Source: Dipylidium caninum
Taxonomy: Eukaryota > Platyhelminthes > Cestoda > Cyclophyllidea > Dipylidiidae
NCBI GenBank assembly: GCA_017562135.1
Contig: QEYB01000921.1
Location: 1,054,001 to 1,118,000, forward strand
DNA length: 64,000 nt
Direction of reading: 5' to 3'
The notes under the pieces were generated by a model. The model was not told where the DNA came from. It did not search any database and saw nothing but the letters and a program-made list of their open reading frames with translations. Position numbers and translations under genes: made by a program. This document shows positions 48,001-59,865 of this stretch, piece by piece; the first letter of the stretch is position 1; the number at the start of each line of letters is the position of its first letter.

Positions 48001-51000
48001 CCGATCCTCCACCATGTGAAAGCGCACCACCCTTTCCTGATGAGCATCAAAGTGGCGCCAGGCCTAGAGGAAGTGCATTGTGGGGTGTAAAAGACGAAAA
48101 AAAAGAAATTCGAGGAAGAATGAGGAGAGCACGAGCAGACACGATAAAAGCGTTGTGATGCCGTTGACGTAGTTGTAAGATGGATAAGCCTTTTCTTGCC
48201 GGTGTGTTAGCAGTACCGTTAGCATTCTCCTCGCCACCACGAAGGACGCGATAGGTGTTACGAGGAGTTACAAAAAATCCATTTGTTATTACTTTGTTTA
48301 CATTGGATGTCCAGGCAGACATCCTTTGTTCACTTACCAAACTACTTTGTGGTAGTTTTTTTTCCGGTGGTCCCAGTACACTTCTGCGTTTTTTCCTACT
48401 AGTTCATTTTCTTCGCTTTATTTTCTTGAAACACTTCGTTTGATTTTACGATAATTCATTCAATTTCTGAAATTGAAATTTAACGCCTTTGGTCAACTTC
48501 TCATTACAAATTTTCCCTCTGCTTCAGATTGCGGCAGTAGTCTGGAGGAGGAGGCTGGAAAACAGACTCTGGTGCCGTTTCTCCTCTGCATACGCCTCGG
48601 TAACGAAGCAATTCTACGCACTTGTCTTAGTGAGGCGTCACAAAGCCTCGCCTCTGAACCTATTCCTATGCATTCCCTCGACGCTACTACTGGTGGCGGC
48701 GGTGGTGACCATCATCCGCCCGGTGCTCCTCATCTCACGTCTCGCTCTCCCGCCTCGACGTCTGGATCGGCCTCCTCTCCTTCTTCTCTTGTCCCCTCTC
48801 TAGTTTCAGGGTGAGTTGGCGTATTCAGTGAGATGCTTTCTGACCTCCTTTTAGTCATCTTCATGCTAAATAGGCTGTCTTTGTATAGCCTCGCTCTTTT
48901 GACATCTTCTTGTCCCGTAGATTTGAGTTTGCTCTATTCATGTAGCAATACAGCGTAGGTGGGCTTGGTGCAAACAGGATCCTTATCTTGCTTCAAGTGT
49001 TGTCTGTTTTTATCTTTCTTGACTTGGCTTTTGAATGAACTTTAGAATTCGACTTCTCGTGGAACGGGGTGGTATTTCCCCCCTAATTATCCATTTATTT
49101 CAGAATAGTCGTATTAAGGAATAACATATTTCGTATTTAAAAAATTAAGATTGCATAAACGTATTTATCGTCTATAATAATGTCTTCTATTAAGGCCTCT
49201 TGTCATCATCACCAATTGTAAATATGTTTAAGTTGGGTGGTAAACTTTATGATACCTTCAATCACTTTCCAGCGAATTCGGACCGCCGAAAGGAGGACTT
49301 ATTCTAACTTATAGACACACATCTTGATATCGGTGGTTCCTTTTAATTCTTCCCCTGTATTTTCAATACACGGTTTACGACATATATGTCGGAGGTGTTG
49401 CGCCCTCCGTAATGCCTCAGGTGGCAATAAGAGAGCATCGGGGACATTGCCGGCAGACCATCTTTTGCCACATTTTGTTGGAGATGGCAGTGCAGGTCGT
49501 CAGGTGGCCGGAAGTGTTCACTGCTACTTGTGCTATCCCCACCTCCCACGGATATGGTGAGATCCTCATTTGGCTTCGGCTTTCATTGGTCACTTTCGAG
49601 TGTGTTGTTTTGGATGCTTGGTGGTTTTCTACCTTGCTCACAACTGTTGCTCGGCTGCCCCCTTTCGCGTAGTGTCCTCGGTATTTAGACAACGGTGTAT
49701 TAATTGAACATGGCAGTGAGATGAGATGAGATGAAGCGGTGGTGACCTTAGCAATGAATTCCTCGAGTGTGGACCACATGGAAGAGGCTCCGCTCCGCCT
49801 CCCCCCTGCCATGTGTGCTGTGGTTGAGAAGACCTGAAGACTAGCTGTGGACTATGGGTTTTGGATAGTGCATTGGTGCATAGAGGACTACTGTGTGTGC
49901 GCGGGGGAGTGATGAAGGCAGCGGTTCACCTGCGGATGGGGTGATTTAGGACGAGGTGGAAGGCGGCAGCGCAGCAAGGCAGCCCGGGAGGCCGGGAGGC
50001 CGATAAGCAGACCGATGACAAGAACGATGAAATTGGTCGTGGCTTCTTTTGCTCAGGTAACGTGTTCTGAGAGACTGAGTCGGGGATGAAGTGCATGTTT
50101 ACGTTGCCTGGGCGATGCGACTAAAAGGAACTGACAGCGTTTATCCTCGAAGGCCTTGCCCCGTCGAATAATCGCCAGCATGTCGAAACTCGTCACCAAA
50201 AGCTGACATGATGGTTGTATGATTTCGTCGTGCATTATAAGCTTTTCACTACTCTTATTAACAGTAGATGATATTAATGATGGGGTTTCCTTTTCGAGTT
50301 AATTGGAGCTTCCTCAGAAGTAGCCGCAAATATTTGTCCATTTGCTCCATTTTCACAACTACTTGTTGACATGTACTCCAAAAAAGTTGGCTTTGGACAT
50401 GGTACTTGACGTGATGCTAAATGTCATGCTTTCCTTGGCCCCGTATATCTCCGATGTTATTTTTCTTCTAAGTCTTCCTCATTTGCCCCTTGGCTATTCA
50501 CCGCTGGTAGGCACGACGAAAGGGGGAGGAAACCAGGTGACTCTGGCCTATCTGGCATCTTCCATACATAAATATCACTTCAGAGATGTGACATCTTTCG
50601 CGAAGTGGACTCTTCGTTGGAATCAGACATTTAGCGTGTGACTGCAAGTGTTAATTACGGCAATTGTTAAATTTCCTCGTCTTCTCCCATGTTTGCCTTT
50701 TCATCCCACTCTCCGATCCCAAACCTGTGTATGGGGCATTTTTATTTTTTTTTGGAATCTCGCCCCGACACACAACTGGGAATCTTGCGGAACTCCTTCC
50801 CTCCTTCGTCGGAAAACGTTGTGGTATCTACTGGTCGTGTCTTGCAGCGCACCCCTTTCCTCTTTTTGACAACTAACCTCTTTGTCATTTTGAGCATTTT
50901 CCCCTCTCTTCTTTGCTCTTAACTCCTTTTCTCTCCCTCATCTCTTTTGAAGAGCTTCACACCCTCTAATAATAGTTTGAACGGTGGGTATGGTACATTC

Positions 51001-54000
51001 ACGCACTACTTTTTGATTTCATTTATTCCTTTCGTTGAACTTGTAGTGAAAAACATGTGTTTGCCGAATCATATGACATGGAACTTTGCGTCACAGACAG
51101 CTCGACAAGTTGATTGGCCACTTTTCTGCGTTTTGTAAGGTAATGAGATTCGCAAAAGTGCAAATGGTAGTCGGGAAAGAGGAGGTATAATGATTCTAAA
51201 GTATGCAAAAATTGTAATAGACATTTTTTTACTTTTAGCTCTTGCGCATACCGATGTGGTTAGACGGTTAAAAAGGTTCTTATTCTTTTTTATTTGCCTT
51301 CACACAGATCGAATAAGCAGACATACGAGCTCCAACTGGAGTATTGGGCCCTTAATGTTTCGGGTTCGGGCTACGTCACCGGCGGCGTTGGCGGAAACGC
51401 TGGAGGTTCAAGTGCTCTGGTCCATTCCACCAGTCTGGACGATCGAGGCAGCGTCGGTAGTGGCGGCGTCGGTGGCGGCGGTTGTGGTAACATGGACGGA
51501 CGAAGTCTTGCTCGACCCGTCACCTTTAAAGCCATCTGCCGAACCATGGTGGTTGGCCTTATCAACACTCCGCTCTGTGTGCCCACGCCACTGCCACAGA
51601 AACCCTCCACCCTCCTCAATTTGGCAATGGTCACGCGCGAAAAGAAACCCAAAAGTACGTGGAGCAGAACCTCCTTACCGTAGATACGAAGTTGTTACAA
51701 TACTTAAAGCAAAATTATTTGTATAAAACTCCGCCTACCTGCAAGCTATTTTTTGCATGTCGCAAGAAACTTGGGCCACAAATATTTTCATCTAGAGTCA
51801 CTGTTTCACCTTCCTTAACTCTTCCTTCTTTTCCTTGCCTTTGCATTTGGCTCAGTTCTCCCACAAGTAATTTCATAAATTCTCATATTTCTTGAATGTC
51901 ATTGACATTTTGTCTAGTTTTAACGACGTTCAGATAACCCTTACATTAACGCTATTCTCCCACATTTCAGTAATGCGAATCGGCAAGAAGACAAGCAAGG
52001 AAGTGACTTTCAAACCGGAGCTTACCGAAGGAATCACTCGACTGATTTGCACCTGCAAAGGTGTCGTCTCGCATGCCTCTGTGTCAGCAGAGCCGACGGA
52101 AGCGGGGCTGGGCCTTGCTCCAGCCGGCCGGTGTGCCGACATCGCTTCTCCATCTCCTTTCACAGCCACGCAGCCACAGCCTCCACATCACATCTACGCC
52201 GACTCAACCACTCCAGAAGTTACTACATCCCATCACCACTCCGGCTCTTTTTCCACCCGCGACGACTTCGCTTGTGGCCTCGGTGTCTCCACACAGTCGG
52301 GGTCCTCCTCGGGGGATCACGTCTTCGTTCGAAGTGAGTGGACGACTTTGCTCCCATCTCGCTTTTGCTAATTGTTAAATGACTTTTTTTTCCTGGGAGC
52401 CATCTCTTAAAAGGTATCCTACTGACCTCGACGTTGGTCCAAATGGGGCTGGGCGCCCGCTCTTTGTATTTATCACTCCTTCCATCTTCCTTCTTATTTA
52501 CCAACAGTTGATGAAGTATTTAGACGGAAAAATTAGTTCATTTGCTTCTTAAATTGGAGAAATGGAATATTTTGTAGCGATGTGGTTTTAGAAAAACTTA
52601 CATTAAATCCCATCTGTCGACGGATTTCCGTAGTAACACTTTCCGCAACTGGACATAATTTGTGCAATGCGGGGCATATGACAGTCAGGCTATGATTTTG
52701 TAAGAAAAAAAAGCCTCAGTTATTGTTGCTTAAAGTACTGGCCATTGTTGGCGTGTGTATCTTTTATCCCGGACTTTGTGCGTCTTTCTCAATTTTTGAG
52801 CCTGCGGTCCCCTCTAACACTTCTCAATTCTCTCTCCAAAGGTAGTATTAATGCACTTACAAGCTTCCAAACGCGGCCGTAAAATACGGGTGTGAGGTGG
52901 AGAGTTGCACTTAGAGTTTTTTGTTTGACTTAAAGCTACCTTCGACTTCCACCTGACTGGAGAGCAGACAGGAAGGTGGTAGTGGTAGTGCTGTCCCCCC
53001 CCCCCCACCTCCTTCGTGCCCCTCGGCGCGAGATCAATCCAAGAGTTGTTAAGTATACTCCTGCGACTTTTTGTATCCTCGTGTTCGGGGAAGCGGAGTA
53101 TTCGAGTGTTTGCCGCTCTCGTTAAATACTCTTCCATTGCATCACCATTCCAGATCTGTATACCGACAGAAATGTGTTAAATGCCTCTCTCGGGATGACA
53201 TTTGAACCGCCTAATGGCGGAATATGAAGAAGTTGGGATTTAAAGGCTTACACGATTCCTGACTTGTGTAGCTAATGGTGTTAAGGTGAAGTCGTAACCG
53301 TCAGACATAAAAATCTGTGTCTATCTGGATCTGGAAAATTATGATTTATTGTGTCGAGACGAATGTTGTGCTGCTCTCACGTTTTACTGCCCTTTTGGGG
53401 GGGGGGGGCGGTGCGCGAACATTTCTCGAGAATTGCTTCATCCTTTACCGTCCGCGTCGTATGTCCAGTCTAAAGTGTCACTAATGGGGGACCGCCTCCT
53501 CCAATGCGAGTGCTTCCGTAGGTGCTTCTTTAATGTCGCCTTGCCTTGATCAGTGGAATTTGCTGAACGGCGACAGGTCTTTCATTCTCACTTGGGGGGG
53601 GGGAGGGGTGGAATCGGTGGGAATGTTCTCCGTGCCCCCATAAATTCGCCCTCCTGATTATCCCTCCTTTATGAAGAGCTTTGGCTGCCCACTATTTATT
53701 CCACCTAACTCTTTTGAGGACTTTTTAGCCATTAGTGGTGCGCCTCATTTGCGTTCCTTCTCCTCCCAATGTGGATGTTGTATTAGGTCGCGTGCTCTCT
53801 TGCCTACTTTCGACTTTGACCAGGGCTTCGCTAGCAGTAATGACTACTGCCTCCACTGTCTATTTATTTTGCAGTTGAGAGAGGATTGAAACAAATTTCT
53901 CCAAGTCAAGTTCCGTTTTGCTACGGTGATTTGACTTTTATCTCCTCCTTATTGTGTCTTTTTTCCCGAGTCACCTCGGATTTGCCTAGATTTTTTTTAA

Positions 54001-54453
54001 TCCCCTGTTGTCCTCTCGAAACCGTCTGAGGCGCTCTCGAGCGTATCTTCTCCTTTCGGTTTTGTCCATCGCCATTCCTGATTTTTACACGAATACTTCC
54101 GGCCTACGAAGGAGACTTTTTGGACGAGAAGAATGTAATCGTTCTGATTCGTCTTTTAATAGCGCCTCATCACTCATTTAATATGTAATTTTCAAACTTT
54201 AGTTTCCATCGATGGTGTGGACTGGCCGACTTCTCGGTTCTTCCAAGTGGCGCCAGGCTGGCGCACTCACGTAAAGGTCTTCCCTCTAGTCTCCATGTCA
54301 CCCCTCTCCTCCAGTTCCGCCTTCGCTTTACCCCTTGCCAAAGTCAGGGTTGGCCCCTCCGGTCATGTTCCGCCGTCTCGGCCGCCCCCTCTCCCCGCCG
54401 GCCCCGTTACTGCGCCCACTCTGGCCCAGCCGCCGACGATTGCGCACTCGTGA
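23185..54453 (+). CDS. PACS: Phosphofurin acidic cluster sorting protein (PACS), complete
   Basis: PACS adaptors bind acidic-cluster cargo such as furin and route it between endosomes and the trans-Golgi network. Exons: 23185-23288, 23628-23955, 25452-25593, 28875-29092, 31547-31606, 33853-34044, 36964-37425, 39377-39490, 41719-42085, 44304-44753, 48528-48810, 51308-51654, 51971-52333, 54203-54453. The sum is 3681 nt, about 1226 aa (human PACS1 is 963 aa). An in-frame TAA at 23176-23178 fixes the 5' limit; ATGs at 23185, 23194 and 23200 are candidate starts. The N-terminus has [20 protein letters not shown]. The cargo-binding region has [10 protein letters not shown] and [15 protein letters not shown] (about residues 35-190). 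Later come an acidic cluster (exon 4), [20 protein letters not shown] (exon 5), [19 protein letters not shown] (exon 6), [18 protein letters not shown] (exon 11), VTREKKPK (exon 12), [11 protein letters not shown] (exon 13) and [20 protein letters not shown] (exon 14). Phases agree throughout. The exon 1 donor (CAA/GTTTGC) is the least certain junction. Confidence 0.93.
28875..29092 (+). other. PACS exon 4: acidic, CK2-type serine cluster
   Basis: This exon encodes an acidic stretch including [19 protein letters not shown], followed by a basic tail ([10 protein letters not shown]). In vertebrate PACS-1 the equivalent region is an autoregulatory acidic cluster phosphorylated by casein kinase 2, which competes with cargo for the binding region. 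Several serines here sit before acidic residues, as CK2 prefers. Regulation in this organism is inference. Its boundaries (phase 1 in, phase 0 out) match exons 3 and 5. Confidence 0.7.
35571..36510 (+). repeat. Dispersed 0.9 kb repeat, copy 1 (PACS intron 6)
   Basis: The segment from GTTGCG at about 35571 recurs in the same orientation at about 49399-50255. By eye the two copies are very similar over long stretches, for example the block around 35590-35860 against 49415-49690, and the GAAGGCCTTGCCCCGTCGAA block. The copies diverge at a TG microsatellite (15 units in copy 1, very short in copy 2). No transposase or reverse-transcriptase motif is seen in either strand. It is probably a non-autonomous mobile element. 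Confidence 0.75.
36065..36094. repeat. (TG)15 microsatellite
   Basis: Fifteen TG units lie inside repeat copy 1. The same place in the other copy (about 49890-49900) has only a few units, so the run expanded or shrank after the copies separated. Confidence 0.95.
37790..39312 (+). repeat. 1.5 kb dispersed repeat, copy 1 (PACS intron 7)
   Basis: This segment fills most of intron 7 (37426-39376). Its reverse complement is at about 46556-48115 in intron 10. Matching landmarks are the outer CTTTTACACCCC edge, the TTGGTGGAAATCATTCATCACAGC block, the GGCGGCCTTATTTGCACTTACAGCG block, the TGCGCGTTGACTATGCACCC block and the inner GCGACGTCATCACAACTCCGTCAGCGCC edge. The other end lies only about 65 bp before exon 8. 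Short open frames exist in both copies but are Ser/His/Cys-rich, differ in length between copies and match nothing known. Confidence 0.8.
39225..39243. repeat. CTCCTC triplet run
   Basis: A short run of CTC/TCC triplets sits near the inner end of the intron 7 repeat. The matching GGA run is at about 46650-46662 in the inverted partner. Confidence 0.7.
46556..48115 (-). repeat. 1.5 kb dispersed repeat, copy 2 (PACS intron 10, inverted)
   Basis: This is the inverted partner of 37790-39312. Flanking sequence beyond the CAGGTG edge (39312 against 46556) is unrelated, which marks the boundary there. A minus-strand open frame of 171 codons (46811-47326) corresponds to a frame that is broken in the other copy, so it is more likely chance than a gene. 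Confidence 0.8.
49395..50255 (+). repeat. Dispersed 0.9 kb repeat, copy 2 (PACS intron 11)
   Basis: This is the direct partner of 35571-36510. Small deletions separate the copies: the TG run is shorter, and about 30 bp are missing near 50055 compared with 36255-36290. Similarity fades after the CGTCGTGCATTAT block at about 50230. Confidence 0.75.
52375..54202 (+). other. PACS intron 13, no further feature
   Basis: The last intron runs from 52334 (GTGAGT) to a CTTTAG acceptor at 54202. It contains short homopolymers (C run near 52987-52999, G run near 53396-53409, G run near 53595) and nothing else I can support. Confidence 0.5.
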
Positions 54454-54958
54454 GCTGCGAATCGCCTCTCTTCTTCGTACTGTGATTCCCTTCTCCCGCC
54501 TTTTCTCTGCTCTCATTTTGTTGTTTCCCCTGCTGCTTCCAATCACGGACTGACTCGCCAGCTCGAATGTTTCGGCTGGCTGGGTGGCCCGCATTCTCTC
54601 TCGCCTCCCCGCCTCCCTGTGTCCCCTCTTGCCCCTTATTTTTTCTGATCCGTGTTTTGTTTTTCTTGAAACAGTTACACGTTCAGCCGTTTAACTATTG
54701 TAAAAAGAAGAGAATACATCTGTTTCAGGGGAGGCAAGTGTACTTGTGAAACATTTTTTGTATGTGAAAAGCGGTCCAACTGGACGAGCTCAAACGTGGC
54801 CGTTAAGGAGGACTTGAAAAAGGCACGTCGTCTTTGACTTATGTCATTTGAGAAAGGCTACAGACTCCTCTGCGTTTTCTGCGATTCGGAGTTAGCGAAT
54901 GAATAATATTGGCTTTTGAACGTCGACCGAATCATAATTTAAATCCGAATTCCTAGCA

Positions 54959-54964
54959 AATAAA
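54959..54964 (+). terminator. Candidate poly(A) signal AATAAA for PACS
   Basis: This perfect AATAAA on the plus strand lies about 505 nt after the PACS stop at 54451-54453. It would give a 3' UTR of roughly 0.5 kb. No strong competing hexamer was noticed before it. Confidence 0.5.
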
Positions 54965-57900
54965 TTATGGATGTTGGACGCCAAACTCCTTGGTCGGGGG
55001 AGAGGCGGTGCAGCATGGGGTGGCCTACTTTTAATGGGAAGGCGGCATTTTTGCTCAGAAAGCCTGCATGGGAAATGATTGGCCGAGTGGAGACCTTGTG
55101 GCCGAATTTATGTCGGCCACAACTCGACTGCTCTGCCCCCCAGTGCCAGTCTATTCGTTAAGGGAGGCGGAAAAACGCCTTACCGCGCTCTCCCCCTACA
55201 CAAAAAAGACCCGCTTTTGAGCGGGCGGTGGTCGTCCGCGCGCCCTCTGTCCGCGACTTCGAAAGTGAAGGTGAAGCGCCATTAGCACCGCACCCGAGGG
55301 TTCTACACTGAGGGTCCGACGTCAATTAAGTCGGCTAGAAGTGCGCGGCGTGCTGTCCGGGCGAATCCATTTTTCTTGGAGTGTTCCACGTCGACACTGT
55401 TTTTCCCACCCTTGGCACTCGGTCTTCACTTATTGCACTCGCCATTATAAATCTTCTAGACTGTACTTTGAGACGTCGTTGCACTTTTACCTCCCCTCCT
55501 CCCCCTCATTCATCATGTCTACATTTTATTACATTTCGAATGGAATTATTTCGGTGGATACCTGGTCTGGTCTACTAAAACTTGATAATATGCTTACGAG
55601 TTGCGTGCCTGCGCCCAAAACCTTTCGTGTTTCATCCCCTAGACTCTGCAGAGCCTCGAATGACAGGCCAAGTCCATTGGCTCTCCACCTGTCTTGCCTA
55701 TCAGCCGCCCTTTGAAACAACCTTATTCAATCATACTGAGATCATCCACCGTTTTTAGTAATACTCCTATGTGGTTTTATGTTCCAGGCTGTGCCCAAAC
55801 TGACCGCCTCCTCTATGCTCCAGTCTGTTTCTACCACCAGCAAACCTGCGATGACCTGATTGGTCCACCACTCCGTGCGAAGGGTAAAAGAGTAGGGACG
55901 AAATGCCCTCCTTGCCATTTACAAGAAGGCCCTTTTTTACAGGCCCCGGAGCCGTTACCGACATGCACCCACACACGCATACTTTTGGCGTATGGCGAAG
56001 TAGTAAATGTTAATACTTATCTGCCGGCAGTAGGAAGTCATTTACAACACGCAGAGCCAACGTGAGCGCGTGCGGCGGAGGGGGAGGCGGCGATATTGCG
56101 GACCCCCACGACCGAGGAGGGCTCAGAGGCCTCCTCCGCGCAGCTCGAGATCGTAATCTCACCCACCGACCAAATGCCAGGCAATTTGCTACGCGGGTGG
56201 CAGGCGGCTGATCATCCAAAGTCCCAATAAACCGCGAAATGGTGGGCGCACTGGGAGATGGGCCATTAAGGTGTCCTTTAAGTGTGTGGAAATCGTTGAA
56301 AATCATGGCTCGTTTTAGTGCGATGCAAATTGCAAAAATGTAGCCAGGGACCACCTACCTGTGCTGGGTGTAGTCCATTTTGATTTGTTTTTTTCTGGGT
56401 TAAAGAACAACTCTCTGTGTCGTCCTCGTGAATGCTCTGTTCTCCACGATTAGCTCTGAGACTTTCTAAGACTTAGCGACACGATCCTGAGTCGCACCAT
56501 GGTATGAGGAGAAGGGCGAATTCCTGAGGTCACTGTACGAATGCCATGTATACTCTCGGAGTTCAGTCAAATTTCGTCAAGAACGAGCCTGAAATAGCAC
56601 CAAAAGTGGAGCTTTTTGAAGTGGCAATCGGATTGAAAAAGTCCTGCCTGGCAGTCACACAGTGGGCAATTAATGGCGCCCAGTGAACGCGAATGTGGAG
56701 GGCGGAGAGAGCGGAATTCGCGGGATGATGCATATATCTTTAGGCACTGTTTGCCTTCTATCCTCCTCCTCCTCCTCCTCTACCTCTGGGTAAACAATAT
56801 AATTGCATAAATCAGACTGTCAACCTTTGCTTGTCATATCGCACACACACATGGATACGCTGCGCACTCCATTACTCCCTTCCTTCCGATCGCCATCGCG
56901 ATTATGGCTATGGTCGCTCGTGGCTAGCAACTTTCCTTGCCTCTTCCTCCTCCTCCTCTTTACACAACCTCACACGCGGAACGGCAACTGCTGCCGAAAG
57001 TCCCAGCTGCCCGAGGTTTCGAGTAAAGACAGCACCGAGGAAGGAATAGGCGTTGGATGGTCGCCATCTTTCAAGTATCGGTATAGTCCTTCACTGTGAT
57101 TGAGGCATTGAAACGAGGCGGCCTAACCCCTGGGTGCTTCTGTTATTTCTTACCAGAGGCGATATTCCCCACAGTCGTCTTCTCCGCGAAATTGGAGCAG
57201 GCGATGTCGAAGCTGATACAATGCGGCCTGGCAAGGAATTTAGGCACAACAATATCCCTTTTTTGCATTTTTAATGATGCTAATCGAATGGAGTCGAATT
57301 AGCCCACGCGGAGGAGGCTCTTCTACAAAAGTTTATTTGCGGGCTAAACGATAAAGGCACGAATTCGCGATCCTCTTTGCCATACCGTCTGTTTTCGATC
57401 CATTTGCTAGGCAAGCGAGCAAGCGCATTCTCTCGCTGCCACCCCTAAATCTGAGTAGTTGGAGAAGTTGACAGCCCTCGCCTTTACTGCTGCTGCTGAT
57501 GGCGTGTCAATATTTCTAAGTGTCATAAAGAAGTCATTTGAAAAGCCATCAAGGCCCCTCCCGACCAATCAGAACCGACGAGTAGCCTCTCCCTTTCATC
57601 ACCTCCCCCACAGGGACGGTCAGGGTACTTGGCCCACCACGAACTGCCCAAAATGGTAAATTAGTCAGACAGTTGTAAGACTACCGACACAGTCCAGCAA
57701 ATTGCAAAATTCGCTCACTTAGCATCGCCATTTAATCACTAAGATGTGATCAGTTCTCCCCCCTCCCCCTTCGCAGATGAATGGAAAATAATTTAGGTGA
57801 CAAATGAGTGTAACTTTGCCCTTGTCTTATACCCTGATGCAAGGAAGAAATAGAACTGGAGCAGCATCATCAGACATTGGTTGATACATTGAGTCTGGCC

Positions 57901-58820
57901 GGAAATCATCTTATACCGGCGTTCAAAAGGGCGGGAGAGTGCACTTTTGTGCTGTTGGACATGCCTAGACTCTAAGGGGATGGAAACAGCCGCAGAGAGA
58001 CGTTTGTGGCCGCGGAAGGACGGGATTTTCATAATCACGATCAGGTTAACAAGGGCATTTCGTCTTCCGGAGCAGCAGGCAATGACAGTTGCTGTCTTGA
58101 AAAATTAATGTCCAAAGCTGCTCACGAATGAGAGATTTCCCTGATCTCAGCAGACAAGGAAAATGCGCGGATGATAAGAGGAGAAACCGTTAACATCGAA
58201 GCAGGCAACTTGGGAACCTCCTTCGGGGTGCATTCCAAGGAAACACCATTTTTTCTCTTCAAAACGGCCAGTAGGAAATGGCAACAGGGAAAGTGCCCTC
58301 GGAATATTAGCAGCTCAAAATGGAATTAATATAAGTATTTTGTACTCGAAATAACAAAATATCGGTAGGCTGTTTACCCAGCCGTCTGCCGAGCGATCCA
58401 CTGCTGTCAGACACCAAGACCGAGACAGTGCGGAGTGAAATAATGTCGTAAACCCTGTTGTTTTAAGTCGTCGTACTTTAAGGCGACTCACTCTGCAGTA
58501 TTTGGCTTGAATGACGAAGCAACAACACGTCGGTCACCGTCCGCGTCGGGTCCCCTTGTCGGTCTACTGCACAATCCACCGGACCCGCCAACTGCCAACG
58601 CGCGAGCTTCGTTAGAGACAGTCGTTCTGCAGAGCGTTTCCCTTCCCGCCTGAGTATTCTACCATTAGCTTTCGATTCTGAGTACAATGTGACAGGAGTG
58701 TGAGTTGTCAGTCCACTTGACAACTTACAAGGTCCACCGAAAACTGCTGTCCGTCTGCAGGGTAGCAAGTTTAAACGTAGCGCATCTTTTATTTGATGCA
58801 TCTGTGACAGGCTATTTTCA
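54965..58820. other. Gene-poor, GC-richer stretch
   Basis: No conserved protein or phase-consistent exon series is found on either strand. A TCC triplet run lies at about 56759-56780. A minus-strand open frame (58478-58837) ends near a GTGAGT donor but matches nothing I know. Confidence 0.4.
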
Positions 58821-58824
58821 TCAC

Positions 58825-59665
58825 TTAATGTATACACACTGATGTAGCAAATTAACTAAATCAAAATTGACTGAAGTTAGTTCTCAGTGGGTAGCGATTC
58901 TGTGTCCATGGCCACTAAAGAAGCTCCCTTACCCCTCTGTATTTTTGATACCAATTCCAACGGGGAAGAAATGGCACAGAAGCGTCTAGAAATTAATTGA
59001 AAGTGTTTAGTCAAGGCGCAATTTCGGGGGGACATGCGGAAGAAAGCCGCTTTCCGGACGGTCACCTTTGACCGAAGCCGATGCTGTCGCGAGTTGGACA
59101 ATGGGGCCGCTGAGTCGGAAATCGCACATCGCTCGGAATTCTGCCTAATGGGAAAGGTAGAGCCGACAGAAATGGCGGAGAAGGTGCCCGAAGTGGTGAG
59201 CTTTTGATTGAAATTTTCAAATCTTGCGGAACGATCTATCCACTTTATGAAATAGTTTTCCAGGAGAAGCGATTTTTTACTTGATATATTTTTTTTCTCT
59301 ACTTTTATGCTTCAATATATACGGGGCTATTTTGCTACTTAAATGGTAATTTGATTTGCTTTAGTCCTAAGTGTGGGGCGATTTTGTACCCTTTGCTTAT
59401 TATGAAGTTCATTTACGCCACCCGATTCTTAACCGGTTTCAGCAAGGGATAAACGCCGCAGATGCATGCAGCAATTGGTAGGTGGTATTTGCTGAAGTTG
59501 AAGATTTTGATGGAACATCGTTAGAAGAAATCAAAATGGTTGATTTGGACCTTGCTGATGAGACACGTGGTGGGCGATCATCTTTGCTCGACGATGATGT
59601 TGTGAAGACGATTTTGGAGCCAGATCCCTTTGTGACAACATCAGAGACCACAAGAAGCTTCTAGT
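58825..59665 (+). pseudogene. Older mariner transposase fragment
   Basis: The stretch around 58830-58920 resembles 60475-60570 (5' flank of the right-hand mariner copy). Bases 59515-59660 encode TSLEEIKMVDLDLADETRGG and SLLDDDVVKTILEPDPF. This resembles the linker and second helix-turn-helix region of mariner transposases (ESLEDEPRSGRP-like). Only this N-terminal portion is present and the frame ends at a stop near 59662. It is more diverged than the neighbouring copy. Confidence 0.65.
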
Positions 59666-59865
59666 AGCTGGGCAAACCTCTTCCTAACATATTTGGGGGA
59701 TAGGATTGAAGTGTAAATATTCAAGATGGGTGCCACATGAAGTGCGCAAGAAGAAAGCGGATGGCCGAAGCGTCATATAAATCGTTCCCTTTTTGAGCCG
59801 GATGACGACTGGCTATTAAAAGTGGATTTCCTATGCAAAAGTGGTAATCAACTCACAGTAAAAAC

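Noticed and set aside
51190..51726. 178-codon plus-strand open frame
   Set aside because: It is a shadow frame of PACS exon 12; the conserved reading ([19 protein letters not shown]) is in another frame.
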